DNA of 64,000 bases. Origin: an uncultured Carboxylicivirga sp. (GTDB lineage Bacteria; Bacteroidota; Bacteroidia; Bacteroidales; Marinilabiliaceae). Shown here piece after piece: positions 16,125-24,952 of the stretch. Under the pieces are notes generated by a model that was not told where the DNA came from, ran no database searches, and was given only the letters and a program-made list of their open reading frames with translations. Location: NCBI GenBank assembly GCA_947503525.1, contig CANNEA010000013.1:1-64000 (forward strand), written 5' to 3'. Every line of letters starts with the position of its first letter. The first letter of the stretch is position 1. The translations under genes and the position numbers were made by a program.

Positions 16125-17348
16125 TTAGATTAAGCTTTCAATTCGCCCGTCGAGTTGAGCTTGATCTTTTTCAAAGGCAAATAATCCCGCGATATTTAAT
16201 AAAGTGTCAATTCCTATTTCTGCATCTTCTATCCTTTTTGCCCATTTGGCATGAATAGGAATTTTCCCGTCATCCTGTATAGTTTTATAATCTGAAGGAC
16301 TTAGTTTTGGAAAGATATCATGACAGCCATGTTCATGTAAATATTCGATTAGTTCTTCGCTGCTAGTCGGAGGTTTCTCATTAAAATGTAGGAAGGCTTC
16401 TTTTTCATTTTCCTGCACCTGCCAAAGGTGTTTAATACGAAGTTTGCTTTTGTCTTCATCCTTAAACAGAATTGGATCTGGTATTTCGTTTATGTGACTA
16501 TGGTCAACAGAAATATCACTCTCAATTGCTTCCTGAGCTACTTTAGTCGGTATGGTATATATATCCGTACCGCTTAAGTTTATTAGTTGAGATTTATTTC
16601 TAATACTGGCAGCTATCAATTTTGTAGTGCTTAATCCTTTTTCATTAATTGATCTGAGACAATGCTGCGTCTCTAATGTCACTTTTTCACCGATGTGTAG
16701 CCCTTCCCCAATTTGATTGTTTTTAAGATATGCTCCTAATCGACCTAAAAAAACATTAGTATATGCCGGTTTGGCAATTATGGCAGCCATTACATTTTGT
16801 CGGACGCTAAAGTCAAGTGTGAAGTTTATCGGTACACCTGATTCATGTAGCTTTCGCGCCCCTAATATTCCAGCCGCCGTAAAAGGAACTTTAATGATAA
16901 ACTGATTTGGGCAGATGTTATATAATCGCGTTCCCAAGGCATGTATTCCTTTAATGTCATTTGCTAAGTCGGTATGTAATTCAACGCTTACCTTACATTT
17001 AAATTGATTAGCCAGACGTAACCCATGGATTGCATTTAAACAAAAAGCAATTTCTTTGATCTTTTGCGAGGAGTCCAGATAGTTCAATTTTTGCACTAAA
17101 TCAGGAATTATAGTGTCGTAAATTCCTTTTTGAACCTCATTGTTAAGCAAGGTGTTATTGGTGGTTAGGGCCGAAAATTCATATGACCAGAGCTGCATTA
17201 TTGAATCTATATCACCTGTATCGAGCCAAAGAGACGTGCCATTGTTTATGTATTGCTCCCAATAGGTGGATTTTTTTGCTGCAAAGTGTTCATCGTTGAA
17301 CTGTTCAGCTAAACCGTGAATTGATGTGGAGGAGATTGGATGTATCAT
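16125..17348 (-). CDS. Transaldolase family protein with C-terminal extension
   Basis: 407 residues from the ATG at 17348. Transaldolase transfers dihydroxyacetone units between pentose-phosphate intermediates. The active-site pattern is intact: LWLDTGD (Asp), VSVEL (Glu), FIIKVPFTAAG (Schiff-base Lys) and NFTLDFSVRQ. These fill about residues 30-300. The final ~105 residues (from about LRIKHLWQVQENEK) are an additional helical region not needed in the short TalB/MipB-type enzymes. An in-frame TTG at 17396 would add a hydrophobic leader of 16 residues, judged spurious. The neighbour across the divergent gap is L-serine dehydratase. Which sugar phosphate it prefers is unknown. Confidence 0.85.
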   Translation of the reverse strand: MIHPISSTSIHGLAEQFNDEHFAAKKSTYWEQYINNGTSLWLDTGDIDSIMQLWSYEFSALTTNNTLLNNEVQKGIYDTIIPDLVQKLNYLDSSQKIKEIAFCLNAIHGLRLANQFKCKVSVELHTDLANDIKGIHALGTRLYNICPNQFIIKVPFTAAGILGARKLHESGVPINFTLDFSVRQNVMAAIIAKPAYTNVFLGRLGAYLKNNQIGEGLHIGEKVTLETQHCLRSINEKGLSTTKLIAASIRNKSQLINLSGTDIYTIPTKVAQEAIESDISVDHSHINEIPDPILFKDEDKSKLRIKHLWQVQENEKEAFLHFNEKPPTSSEELIEYLHEHGCHDIFPKLSPSDYKTIQDDGKIPIHAKWAKRIEDAEIGIDTLLNIAGLFAFEKDQAQLDGRIESLI

Positions 17349-17530
17349 GATGCTTTGGATTGGTATAGTGTTCAAGTTAATAAGTAAAATATTCAATTCA
17401 AATAAAGTTATAATGTTTTATAACAGATAATTGGGGGCCTTTATTTGATAGTTGGTATAATTGCTTGAATTGATAAATAACATAGTATTTAATGTATTTG
17501 TCCTATACTTTTGCTTAAAATGTTGGAGTT

Positions 17531-18739
17531 ATGATGGAGTCGATAAAAGAAATATTTAAGATTGGGAGTGGACCTTCCAGTAGTCATACAATGGGACCGA
17601 AGAAAGCTGCAGAAATATTTCTTGAGCGTCAGCCAGATGCTAATCATTATGAAGTAAGCTTATTTGGTAGCCTTGCGGCAACCGGCAAAGGGCATTTAAC
17701 TGATTTTGCTATCGAACAGGTTTTTAAAGGGAGAAAATTAAAAATTAATTGGAGCCCTGATGTATTCCTGCCTCGTCATTCCAATGCCTTATCATTTACT
17801 GCTTTCAATGATATGGGAATTGAATTGGACAGCTGGACTGCTTATAGTGTAGGAGGCGGAACTGTTGTTGATGATATTCAAAAAGAAGAGACTCAAAGTA
17901 TTTATGAATTAACTACATTAGATGAAATTCTCCAGAGATGCGAAAAAAATGGGCAGCACCTTTGGGAATATGTTGAGCAGGTTGAAGGGAAAGAAATCTG
18001 GGATTATTTATCTAAGGTGTGGAGCGTAATGAAGAAAGCCATTGATGATGGACTCGACGAAGAGGGAGCTTTGCCCGGTGCACTGAAATTACCTCGTAAA
18101 GCTTCAGCTTATTATACAAAGGCCAAAAATTTTAGTGGTCGAATGGAGCGCCGCTCAATGATCTATGCTTATGCGCTTGCTGTTTCAGAACAAAATGCTG
18201 CCGGAGGTACAATTGTTACTGCGCCAACCTGCGGAGCAAGTGGGGTGTTACCTGCTGTTCTTAAGTTTATTCAGAAATATTACGATGCGAGTGATAAAAA
18301 AATATTGCGCGCATTGGCAACAGCCGGATTAATTGGAAATTTGGTAAAATATAATGCATCGATTTCAGGTGCCGAAGTAGGTTGTCAGGGTGAAGTTGGA
18401 ACAGCATGTGCCATGGCTTCGGCTGCAGCTACTCAATTATTTGGTGGCAGTATTTATCAGGTTGAATACTCGGCTGAAATGGGAATGGAGCACCACCTGG
18501 GTTTAACCTGTGATCCAATAGCAGGTCTTGTGCAAATTCCTTGCATAGAAAGGAATGCTTTTGCCGCAGCTCGTGCATTAAACCACAATACCTATGTCTT
18601 GCTATCTGATGGCAGGCATAGAATTACTTTTGATGAAGTAGTAAAAGCAATGAAACAAACGGGTCACGATTTGCCAAACATTTATAAGGAAACGTCTACT
18701 GGAGGATTAGCTGTTTTTCATCATAACAGAAAGGAATAG
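17531..18739 (+). CDS. sdaA: L-serine ammonia-lyase, single-chain iron-sulfur type
   Basis: 402 residues. It deaminates L-serine to pyruvate and ammonia in the cytosol. The N-terminal beta-type domain begins IFKIGSGPSSSHTMGPKKAA, the hallmark of this family. The alpha-type domain holds the cysteines for an oxygen-sensitive 4Fe-4S cluster: APTCGASGVLP, VGCQGEVGTACAM and LTCDPIAGLVQIPC. Both domains lie on one chain, as in E. coli SdaA. ATG at 17531 is followed at once by a second ATG; either may be used. It is a single-gene unit, with the tandem SusC operons starting 190 bases downstream. Confidence 0.95.
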   Translation: MMESIKEIFKIGSGPSSSHTMGPKKAAEIFLERQPDANHYEVSLFGSLAATGKGHLTDFAIEQVFKGRKLKINWSPDVFLPRHSNALSFTAFNDMGIELDSWTAYSVGGGTVVDDIQKEETQSIYELTTLDEILQRCEKNGQHLWEYVEQVEGKEIWDYLSKVWSVMKKAIDDGLDEEGALPGALKLPRKASAYYTKAKNFSGRMERRSMIYAYALAVSEQNAAGGTIVTAPTCGASGVLPAVLKFIQKYYDASDKKILRALATAGLIGNLVKYNASISGAEVGCQGEVGTACAMASAAATQLFGGSIYQVEYSAEMGMEHHLGLTCDPIAGLVQIPCIERNAFAAARALNHNTYVLLSDGRHRITFDEVVKAMKQTGHDLPNIYKETSTGGLAVFHHNRKE

Positions 18740-18931
18740 TTGCGTTTCACAGAATAATCGTAATAGTCATTTAGAATTTTTAAAGATTTTGTTCATTTCT
18801 ACTTGAAGTTTAATTGAATCTGTCTTATCTTTTCATTTAAATTCATGGTTTCTAAAGCAATAAGCAGAGGTCCTCAATTCTGCTATTTGTTACAATCATG
18901 TAATTATTATTAACAATTAAACTTTTAGTCT

Positions 18932-21900
18932 ATGAAGAAAGTGCTATTTGGACTTTCCCTTATGCTGATGTTTGGGTTTCTAAATCTTACAGCCCAAACT
19001 ACAAACATAAGCGGAACAGTTACTGATGCCAGTGATGGGTATCCCATACCGGGTGTTTCAGTTGTTGTAAAAGGTACCACAGTTGGTACAATAACACGTC
19101 CTGATGGGACGTATGATCTCGCCGTTCCCGAGGATGCGCAAATTCTTGTGTTCTCTTTTGTAGGAATGACTTCTCAAGAACAAGAAATTAATGGACGTGC
19201 TGTTATTGATGTTACGTTAGAGAGTGATGTGCTGCAAGTGGATGAGGTTGTTGTAACTGCCTTGGGTATTAAGCGTGAAAGAAAAGCCCTTGGTTACGCA
19301 GTTCAGGATGTGGATGCCGAGGAAATTGGTAAAACCGGAAATTCTGATTTAGCATCCTCTTTACAAGGTAAAGTGGCCGGAGTTGACATTAAGCCTTCGA
19401 GTGGTATGCCCGGAGCATCGTCACAAATTATTATTCGCGGATCCAGATCTTTTACTGGAAATAATACACCTTTATATGTGATAGATGGACAGCCGGTAGC
19501 TTCAACCGCCGATTTTTCAACAGGTAATTCTGTAACCGGTTCAGATATATCCAACAGGGCTGTGGATATCAATCCGGCTGATATAGAAAGTATGAACATA
19601 CTTAAAGGTCAGGCTGCTGCTGCCTTGTATGGTATACGTGCTTCTAATGGTGTTGTTATCATAACCACTAAGAGCGGTAAAGGCAATAAAATGGGTAAGC
19701 CAATGGTGCGCTATTCTCATAACTCTTCTTTTGATATGGTTTCAAGATCGCCGGATTACCAAACCAGATATGCTCAAGGTAACTCAGGTGCTTATGTGCC
19801 GAATACCTCAATGTCATGGGGACCCCGTATTTCTGCTTTGCCTGATGATCCAAACTATGGAGGTAATAACTTTGATAAACCAGGTTTGTATCGAGTGCCT
19901 CAGTTAGAACAAGCTTATCCTGATGATGATACCAGGCATTGGGTGACACCGGGTGTTTACGATAATTTTAACGATTATTACGAAACCGGATATACAGGAA
20001 CGAATAGTATATCATTAACTCAAGCCATGGAAAAAGGTAATTTTGCTATTAGTTTGGCCCATACAGACCAGAAAGGTGTAGCATTAAATACCGGAATGAA
20101 ACGTTGGAACGCAAAGGGATCTGCTATGCGTGAGGTGAATGATTTCTTCAAAGTTGGTTTTACGGCTAACTATATAAAGGTTGGCATTGATAAATTAACC
20201 GCTGGTAATGACGCATCTTTAGCAGGTGTAGTTGCCGCTCCTGCTTCCTATAACCTGAAAGGAATTCCTTACCATGTGCCGGGTGATCCTTATTCTCAAA
20301 TATATTATAGGGCTTTAACGTTTAATAATCCATATTGGATTCCACATAATCAAACCTTTGATGAAAAAACAGAACGTTTCTTTGGAAATAGTTACGTCGA
20401 GTTTGATACGCGTATTGGTGGTGGTATAAAACTAAATGTACGCTATCAGTTAGGTGTTGATACATATACAACACATTTCCAGGATATTTTTGGTTTTGGT
20501 TCTAAAGGAGCAAATGGAAATATGGATAATTATGGTGTTACCAGTACTACTTACAACTCATTGTTGACAGCCAATTTTGACTGGAACATCAGTGATGATT
20601 GGATATTTAATCTGACTTTGGGTAATGAGTTAAATCATAATGATGAAAAACGTTATACTCAAAGTGGTATTGATTTTAATGGTGGAGGCTGGAACCACAT
20701 TAATAATACCAGGACTCAAACCCTGGATGAACAGCAATGGCATAACCGAACGGTTGGAGTATTCGGAAGCCTTTCATTGTCCTACAAGTCATTGTTATTC
20801 TTAAATGCTACCGGACGTAACGATGTCGTATCTATTATGCCACGTGGTAACCGATCATTCTTTTATCCATCGGTTTCCTTAGGTTTTGTAGCCAGTGAAC
20901 TACCGGGATTAAATGATATAAATTGGTTGTCGTTTGCCAAAATAAGAGGATCGTATGCCGAAGTTGGTCAGGCCAGTCGTTATATTCAAAATTACTATGC
21001 AACGCCTGATTATAGTGGTGGCTTCTGGACAAATCCACCGATTAATTATCCTTTAGGATCGGATAATGTGAGTTCATTTATTCCAAATAATGTACAATAC
21101 GATCCAGGATTAAAACCACAGAATACACAATCATATGAGATTGGAGTTGAATTGAAATTTTTAAATAATCGTTTTGGAGTAGATTATACCTATTCAAGGC
21201 AGAATGTAAAAGATCAGATTTTTGCTGTTCCATTGGCGGGTTCATCAGGAGCGGCATCTTTTGTTACTAATGGTGGGAGGATTCATACCAATGGACATGA
21301 GGTAGTATTATATATTACACCAGTAAAAACTGCTGATTTTGTATACGACATGAACTTTAATTTCTCAACCATGGAGAATATAGTTGATGAACTTAAAGAA
21401 GGCGTTGAAAGTATATTCCTGGGTGGATATGTAACACCTCAGGTAAGGGCAGGTATTGGTGAACCATTCCCTGTTATATATGGCGATAGGTTTAAACGAG
21501 ATGATCAAGGACGTATTTTGGTTGTTGACGATCCGGGAAATCCTCGTCATGGTATGCCTGAGGTTGGTACGCCGGGAGTAATTGGTCGTGTTAATCCAGA
21601 CTTTATATTAGGACATACGTCAACTTTTACTTTCCGAAGCTGGTCATTATCCGGTGTATTGGAATGGAAGCAAGGCGGAGAAATGTACTCAGGCTCTAAT
21701 GGCTTGTTGGACCTTTATGGTATGTCGGCTCGCACTGAAGACAGAGAGTCTACATTTATCTATCCTGGATTTAAGCCAGACGGAACGCCAAACGATATTG
21801 TGAGAGGTGGGCCAACCGATCAAGGTGCTTATCAGGAATTGTGGTCAAATGTATTAGGTAATATTGATGAACATTACATACATGGTAATTCCTTTGTTAA

Positions 21901-22120
21901 GCTTCGTGAATTGGCATTGCGTTATAAGCACCCAAAACCACTTTACAAATCACTGGAAGTTGGAGTGAGTGTATTTGCACGAAATATTTTATTATGGACC
22001 GAACTTGAGAATTTCGATCCGGAATCGTCGCAAGGAAATACAAATATGGGTGGTGCATTCGAGCGTTTTTCTATGCCACAAACTACTAGTTATGGATTTG
22101 GAATTGATGTAAGTTTTTAA
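18932..22120 (+). CDS. SusC/RagA-type TonB-linked outer-membrane transporter (first locus)
   Basis: 1062 residues. Signal peptide 1-22 (ending LTAQ), carboxypeptidase-like domain 26-105 (ISGTVTDASDGYPIPGVSVV), TonB-box-like VDEVVVTALGI at about 107-117, plug with IIIRGSRSF and PLYVIDGQPV, then a large barrel ending GFGIDVSF. No STN domain precedes, so it should not signal to a FecR protein by itself. It forms the outer-membrane channel closed by the SusD lipoprotein encoded 11 bases downstream. The substrate is unknown because no enzymes are linked. Its leader shares TTTAGTCTATGAAGAAAGT with the second SusC gene, and its first ~60 residues are very similar to that paralogue. Confidence 0.95.
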   Translation: MKKVLFGLSLMLMFGFLNLTAQTTNISGTVTDASDGYPIPGVSVVVKGTTVGTITRPDGTYDLAVPEDAQILVFSFVGMTSQEQEINGRAVIDVTLESDVLQVDEVVVTALGIKRERKALGYAVQDVDAEEIGKTGNSDLASSLQGKVAGVDIKPSSGMPGASSQIIIRGSRSFTGNNTPLYVIDGQPVASTADFSTGNSVTGSDISNRAVDINPADIESMNILKGQAAAALYGIRASNGVVIITTKSGKGNKMGKPMVRYSHNSSFDMVSRSPDYQTRYAQGNSGAYVPNTSMSWGPRISALPDDPNYGGNNFDKPGLYRVPQLEQAYPDDDTRHWVTPGVYDNFNDYYETGYTGTNSISLTQAMEKGNFAISLAHTDQKGVALNTGMKRWNAKGSAMREVNDFFKVGFTANYIKVGIDKLTAGNDASLAGVVAAPASYNLKGIPYHVPGDPYSQIYYRALTFNNPYWIPHNQTFDEKTERFFGNSYVEFDTRIGGGIKLNVRYQLGVDTYTTHFQDIFGFGSKGANGNMDNYGVTSTTYNSLLTANFDWNISDDWIFNLTLGNELNHNDEKRYTQSGIDFNGGGWNHINNTRTQTLDEQQWHNRTVGVFGSLSLSYKSLLFLNATGRNDVVSIMPRGNRSFFYPSVSLGFVASELPGLNDINWLSFAKIRGSYAEVGQASRYIQNYYATPDYSGGFWTNPPINYPLGSDNVSSFIPNNVQYDPGLKPQNTQSYEIGVELKFLNNRFGVDYTYSRQNVKDQIFAVPLAGSSGAASFVTNGGRIHTNGHEVVLYITPVKTADFVYDMNFNFSTMENIVDELKEGVESIFLGGYVTPQVRAGIGEPFPVIYGDRFKRDDQGRILVVDDPGNPRHGMPEVGTPGVIGRVNPDFILGHTSTFTFRSWSLSGVLEWKQGGEMYSGSNGLLDLYGMSARTEDRESTFIYPGFKPDGTPNDIVRGGPTDQGAYQELWSNVLGNIDEHYIHGNSFVKLRELALRYKHPKPLYKSLEVGVSVFARNILLWTELENFDPESSQGNTNMGGAFERFSMPQTTSYGFGIDVSF

Positions 22121-22131
22121 TCTTTAAACTC

Positions 22132-23616
22132 ATGAATATGAAAAATATAATATATATATTGCTGGGTTTCGTCGTTTTAGTCCTTGCCTCTTGTTCTGAA
22201 GATAAAATGGATGAGATAAACGCAAACCCGAACAATCCTACTGAAGTTAATAGTAACCTGATTATTACAGATGTAATTGTAAACTCAGCTTTTGCTGTTA
22301 CAAGTAGTGATTTGGCATTTTATGCCTCTTCTTATATTGAACACCAGGTTGGTGTATATAATCAGATGTATAATGCTGAAATTAGAACCACTGGTCCGGT
22401 TACGGCCACTACCTACAATAATTCATGGAACGCCATGTATAATAATCTTTATAACCTGAAGGATATAATTGCAAAGTGTTCGGAAGGTGGCAGTGAAGAA
22501 GGAAATTATCATACATTAGGTATAGCTCAAATATTAAGTGCTTATAACCTTGCAATACTAACTGATGTAATGGGTGATGTTCCCTGGACCGATGCTCTTC
22601 AACCAGGTGTGGTGTATAAACCAAATTTGGATAAACAGGAAGTAGTTTATACTGATGTTTTTGCCTTTTTGGATGCCGCAATTGAAAATTTAGGCAAAGA
22701 AACCAACTATCCGGCTCTTGATGTTCAGGATCCGATCTATGGTGGAGACGAAGCAATGTGGTTAAAAGCGGCACATGGACTATATGCCCGTTATAAAATG
22801 CGATTACATACCAGATCGAGTGACTTAGCTGGAGTTATTTCTCATGCCAATCAATCATTTGCTTCGGTTGCTGAAGAATTGAAATACGATTACAGTGCAA
22901 AAGGAGGATCCAGTCCGTTTTACCAATTTTTTGTTGACCGCGATTATTACGGAGCAAGCCAAAGTTTACACGATAAACTCATTGCTTTAAATGATCCGCG
23001 AGATTCAATTTTTTGGAAACCATATCCTGATTCTGGAGATGAAATATTATTCGCTTTAAATGGTGATCCTAACCGCGATCAACAAGCACAGGGTGTATTT
23101 TCCGTTTCTGCTTTAAGTCATATTGGAGCACCTACCTTTATGCTTAGTTATCATGAAGTTCAGTTTTTATTAGCTGAAGCATATGCTAGGGATAGCCAAC
23201 TTAATGAGGCAAAAGCAGCATTGGAAAATGCTCTTGGAGCTGCATTCGGGAAACTTGCTTATGCTATTAATGACAGGATTCCTGGTAATTCGGCAAGTAC
23301 TTTAGCAGACAACTATTTTACCAATTTTGTAGAAGCCAGATTTGATACAGATCCTGTAAGAGAAGTGATGCTTCAAAAGTATATTGCTTTTTATGAGGAG
23401 GAGGCTGTTGAGGCCTATAATGATATAAGGCGTTTAAATGCAATGGGTGGTGATAATGCTACATACATCACATTTGCACACCCTGAGCCTGATAAGTTTC
23501 CATTAAGATATACGTATGGAAATTCTGATGTAACCACAAACGAAAATGTTCGTGTTGCCTATGAGGCAATAGATGTGTTTAACGATAATGTTTGGTGGGC
23601 AGGTGGTGATAAATAA
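22132..23616 (+). CDS. SusD-like lipoprotein, partner of first SusC (SusD-like_2 group)
   Basis: 494 residues. The lipobox VLASC gives Cys21. The mature start EDKMDEINANPNNPTEV is the NPNNP signature of the SusD-like_2 group of RagB/SusD proteins. Helical TPR-like stretches follow, and EVQFLLAEAYARD near 345 is the conserved SusD helix. It acts as the lid that captures substrate at the cell surface and hands it to SusC. The gene starts 11 bases after the SusC stop, and another lipoprotein gene follows 9 bases later. Start: ATG at 22132, with a second ATG two codons on. Confidence 0.93.
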   Translation: MNMKNIIYILLGFVVLVLASCSEDKMDEINANPNNPTEVNSNLIITDVIVNSAFAVTSSDLAFYASSYIEHQVGVYNQMYNAEIRTTGPVTATTYNNSWNAMYNNLYNLKDIIAKCSEGGSEEGNYHTLGIAQILSAYNLAILTDVMGDVPWTDALQPGVVYKPNLDKQEVVYTDVFAFLDAAIENLGKETNYPALDVQDPIYGGDEAMWLKAAHGLYARYKMRLHTRSSDLAGVISHANQSFASVAEELKYDYSAKGGSSPFYQFFVDRDYYGASQSLHDKLIALNDPRDSIFWKPYPDSGDEILFALNGDPNRDQQAQGVFSVSALSHIGAPTFMLSYHEVQFLLAEAYARDSQLNEAKAALENALGAAFGKLAYAINDRIPGNSASTLADNYFTNFVEARFDTDPVREVMLQKYIAFYEEEAVEAYNDIRRLNAMGGDNATYITFAHPEPDKFPLRYTYGNSDVTTNENVRVAYEAIDVFNDNVWWAGGDK

Positions 23617-23625
23617 TCAAAAACG

Positions 23626-24462
23626 ATGAAAATGAAAAATAAACTATATATGATTACAGCCTTTTTGCTTTTAATCGGAATAAATGGCTGTAAAGAGGAG
23701 AGTCAAATTGATATTGGGCCGCGTGGTGTGGGGATTGTTCCCATAATTGAAGCTACAGGAGCATCATTTTTTGATTTTCTTAACATGCAAAATACCGAAA
23801 TAGCATTTGATGTTAAGTTGCCAGAAAACATTAGTATGGATGAAACATCCGTAATTGTTTCATATAATGGCGACGGTCAAAGGGTTGTTGTTGAGACAAA
23901 GAATTCATTTCCGGCGAGCTTTACGGTGTCTGCTACACAGGTAACTCAATTGTTGAATGTTGATATTAATTCAGTTGCGGTAGGTGATGTATTTACCTTT
24001 GAAGTGTTGCTTAAAAATGGAAGTACCATAACCAGATCCAATGCTGTAGTTAACGCCAATGTAGCATGTGGTATAGCAGCAGCATTTGAAGGAAGTTACA
24101 AAATTGAATATGTATCCGGAGCTGAAACGACTGTATTTGGAATTCCAATATTTATCAATGGAGAGGTTATTGATGTTGTTAAAACAGGTTATACAGGCCG
24201 TAAGTTTGCCTTTTCATATTTGGGTGGCGATTTTGGTTTAATCGATTTAAATTTTGATCTGTCTTGTGGAGAGGTAATAGCCACATATTCCACATCTGGT
24301 GTAGGATGTGGTGGCCCTGGATTAAATTTGGGTGAATCACCAAATAAATATCAATTCAATCCGGATGATGATAGTGAGTTTACTATTTCATTCTTTGAAA
24401 ACATTGATGGCGGCTGTGGTGGATCAGCACAAGAAGTTGTCTTAAAGTTGATAAAACAATGA
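23626..24462 (+). CDS. Hypothetical surface lipoprotein of first Sus locus
   Basis: 278 residues. The lipobox INGC gives Cys22. No family was recognised. The mature protein is beta-rich, with a region around 50-150 that could be an immunoglobulin-like module (ISMDETSVIVSYNGDGQRVV; VFTFEVLLKNGSTITRSNAV). A C-terminal part has paired cysteines (VACG, LSCG, VGCGG, GGCGG) that may form disulfides. Position as the third gene of a SusC/SusD operon suggests a surface glycan- or peptide-binding accessory, as SusE/F-type proteins are, but there is no direct sequence support. Two hairpin terminators follow. Confidence 0.7.
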   Translation: MKMKNKLYMITAFLLLIGINGCKEESQIDIGPRGVGIVPIIEATGASFFDFLNMQNTEIAFDVKLPENISMDETSVIVSYNGDGQRVVVETKNSFPASFTVSATQVTQLLNVDINSVAVGDVFTFEVLLKNGSTITRSNAVVNANVACGIAAAFEGSYKIEYVSGAETTVFGIPIFINGEVIDVVKTGYTGRKFAFSYLGGDFGLIDLNFDLSCGEVIATYSTSGVGCGGPGLNLGESPNKYQFNPDDDSEFTISFFENIDGGCGGSAQEVVLKLIKQ

Positions 24463-24556
24463 AAATGAAAGTATTGGATTGTTGCGATGATGTGATGTGG
24501 AGCTTTAAATATTTGAGTAACATTTATTGAATACAACAATCTTAGTGATTTTAAAA

Positions 24557-24580
24557 CAGGTTCTACTTCTTTAGAACCTG
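24557..24580 (+). terminator. Intrinsic terminator of first Sus operon
   Basis: CAGGTTCTA (24557-24565) pairs with TAGAACCTG (24572-24580) around a 6-base loop and is followed by TTTTTTT. It lies 95 bases after the last stop of the operon. Confidence 0.85.
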
Positions 24581-24664
24581 TTTTTTTATGTTCTAACGAG
24601 CTCAAGTATATTTAAAACAAAAATGTTAATTTATTAACAATAATTAATAAGAGTGTATGTTTTT

Positions 24665-24692
24665 AAGCAGGTTTATGAAAGTAAACCTGCTT
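24665..24692 (+). terminator. Second tandem terminator before the second Sus operon
   Basis: AAGCAGGTTTA (24665-24675) pairs perfectly with TAAACCTGCTT (24682-24692) around a 6-base loop, then TTTTATG. It repeats the isolating function of the hairpin about 85 bases upstream. Confidence 0.8.
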
Positions 24693-24952
24693 TTTTATGT
24701 CATATAGGAGATGTGAAGTTGAAAGGAAATTGTAAATGATATGTTAAAAATTATAATGTGAACGCATAGGTTAGTTATAAAATACCATCTTAAATGCTTC
24801 ATTGTAAAGATTTCGATACATAGGGTCAATTGTCCAAATAAAATTAACATGATTCTTGTCATCGTTAAAAAATGCTTAAAACATGCAAGTAATGTTACTT
24901 TAGCCGCGCAATTAAACACACACAATTAATTATTAATTTAAATCTTTAGTCT
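24693..24952 (+). promoter_or_regulatory. Leader region of second SusC gene; no clear promoter box
   Basis: The gap 24463-24952 between the two Sus operons holds two terminators and then this AT-rich 260-base stretch. No protein-like frame is convincing. TACTTTAG near 24896 resembles the -7 box with one mismatch but has no properly spaced TTTG. The last 19 bases up to and past the start match the leader of the first SusC gene. Confidence 0.35.

Noticed and set aside
17467-17481. GAATTGATAAATAA shared with the gap near 31129
   Set aside because: A 14-base AT-rich match between two gaps is expected by chance in sequence of this composition.
24695-24925. Minus-strand open frame of 76 codons in the gap between Sus operons
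   Set aside because: No family-like pattern, lies in the AT-rich leader of the second SusC and has no promoter or spacing that supports a gene.
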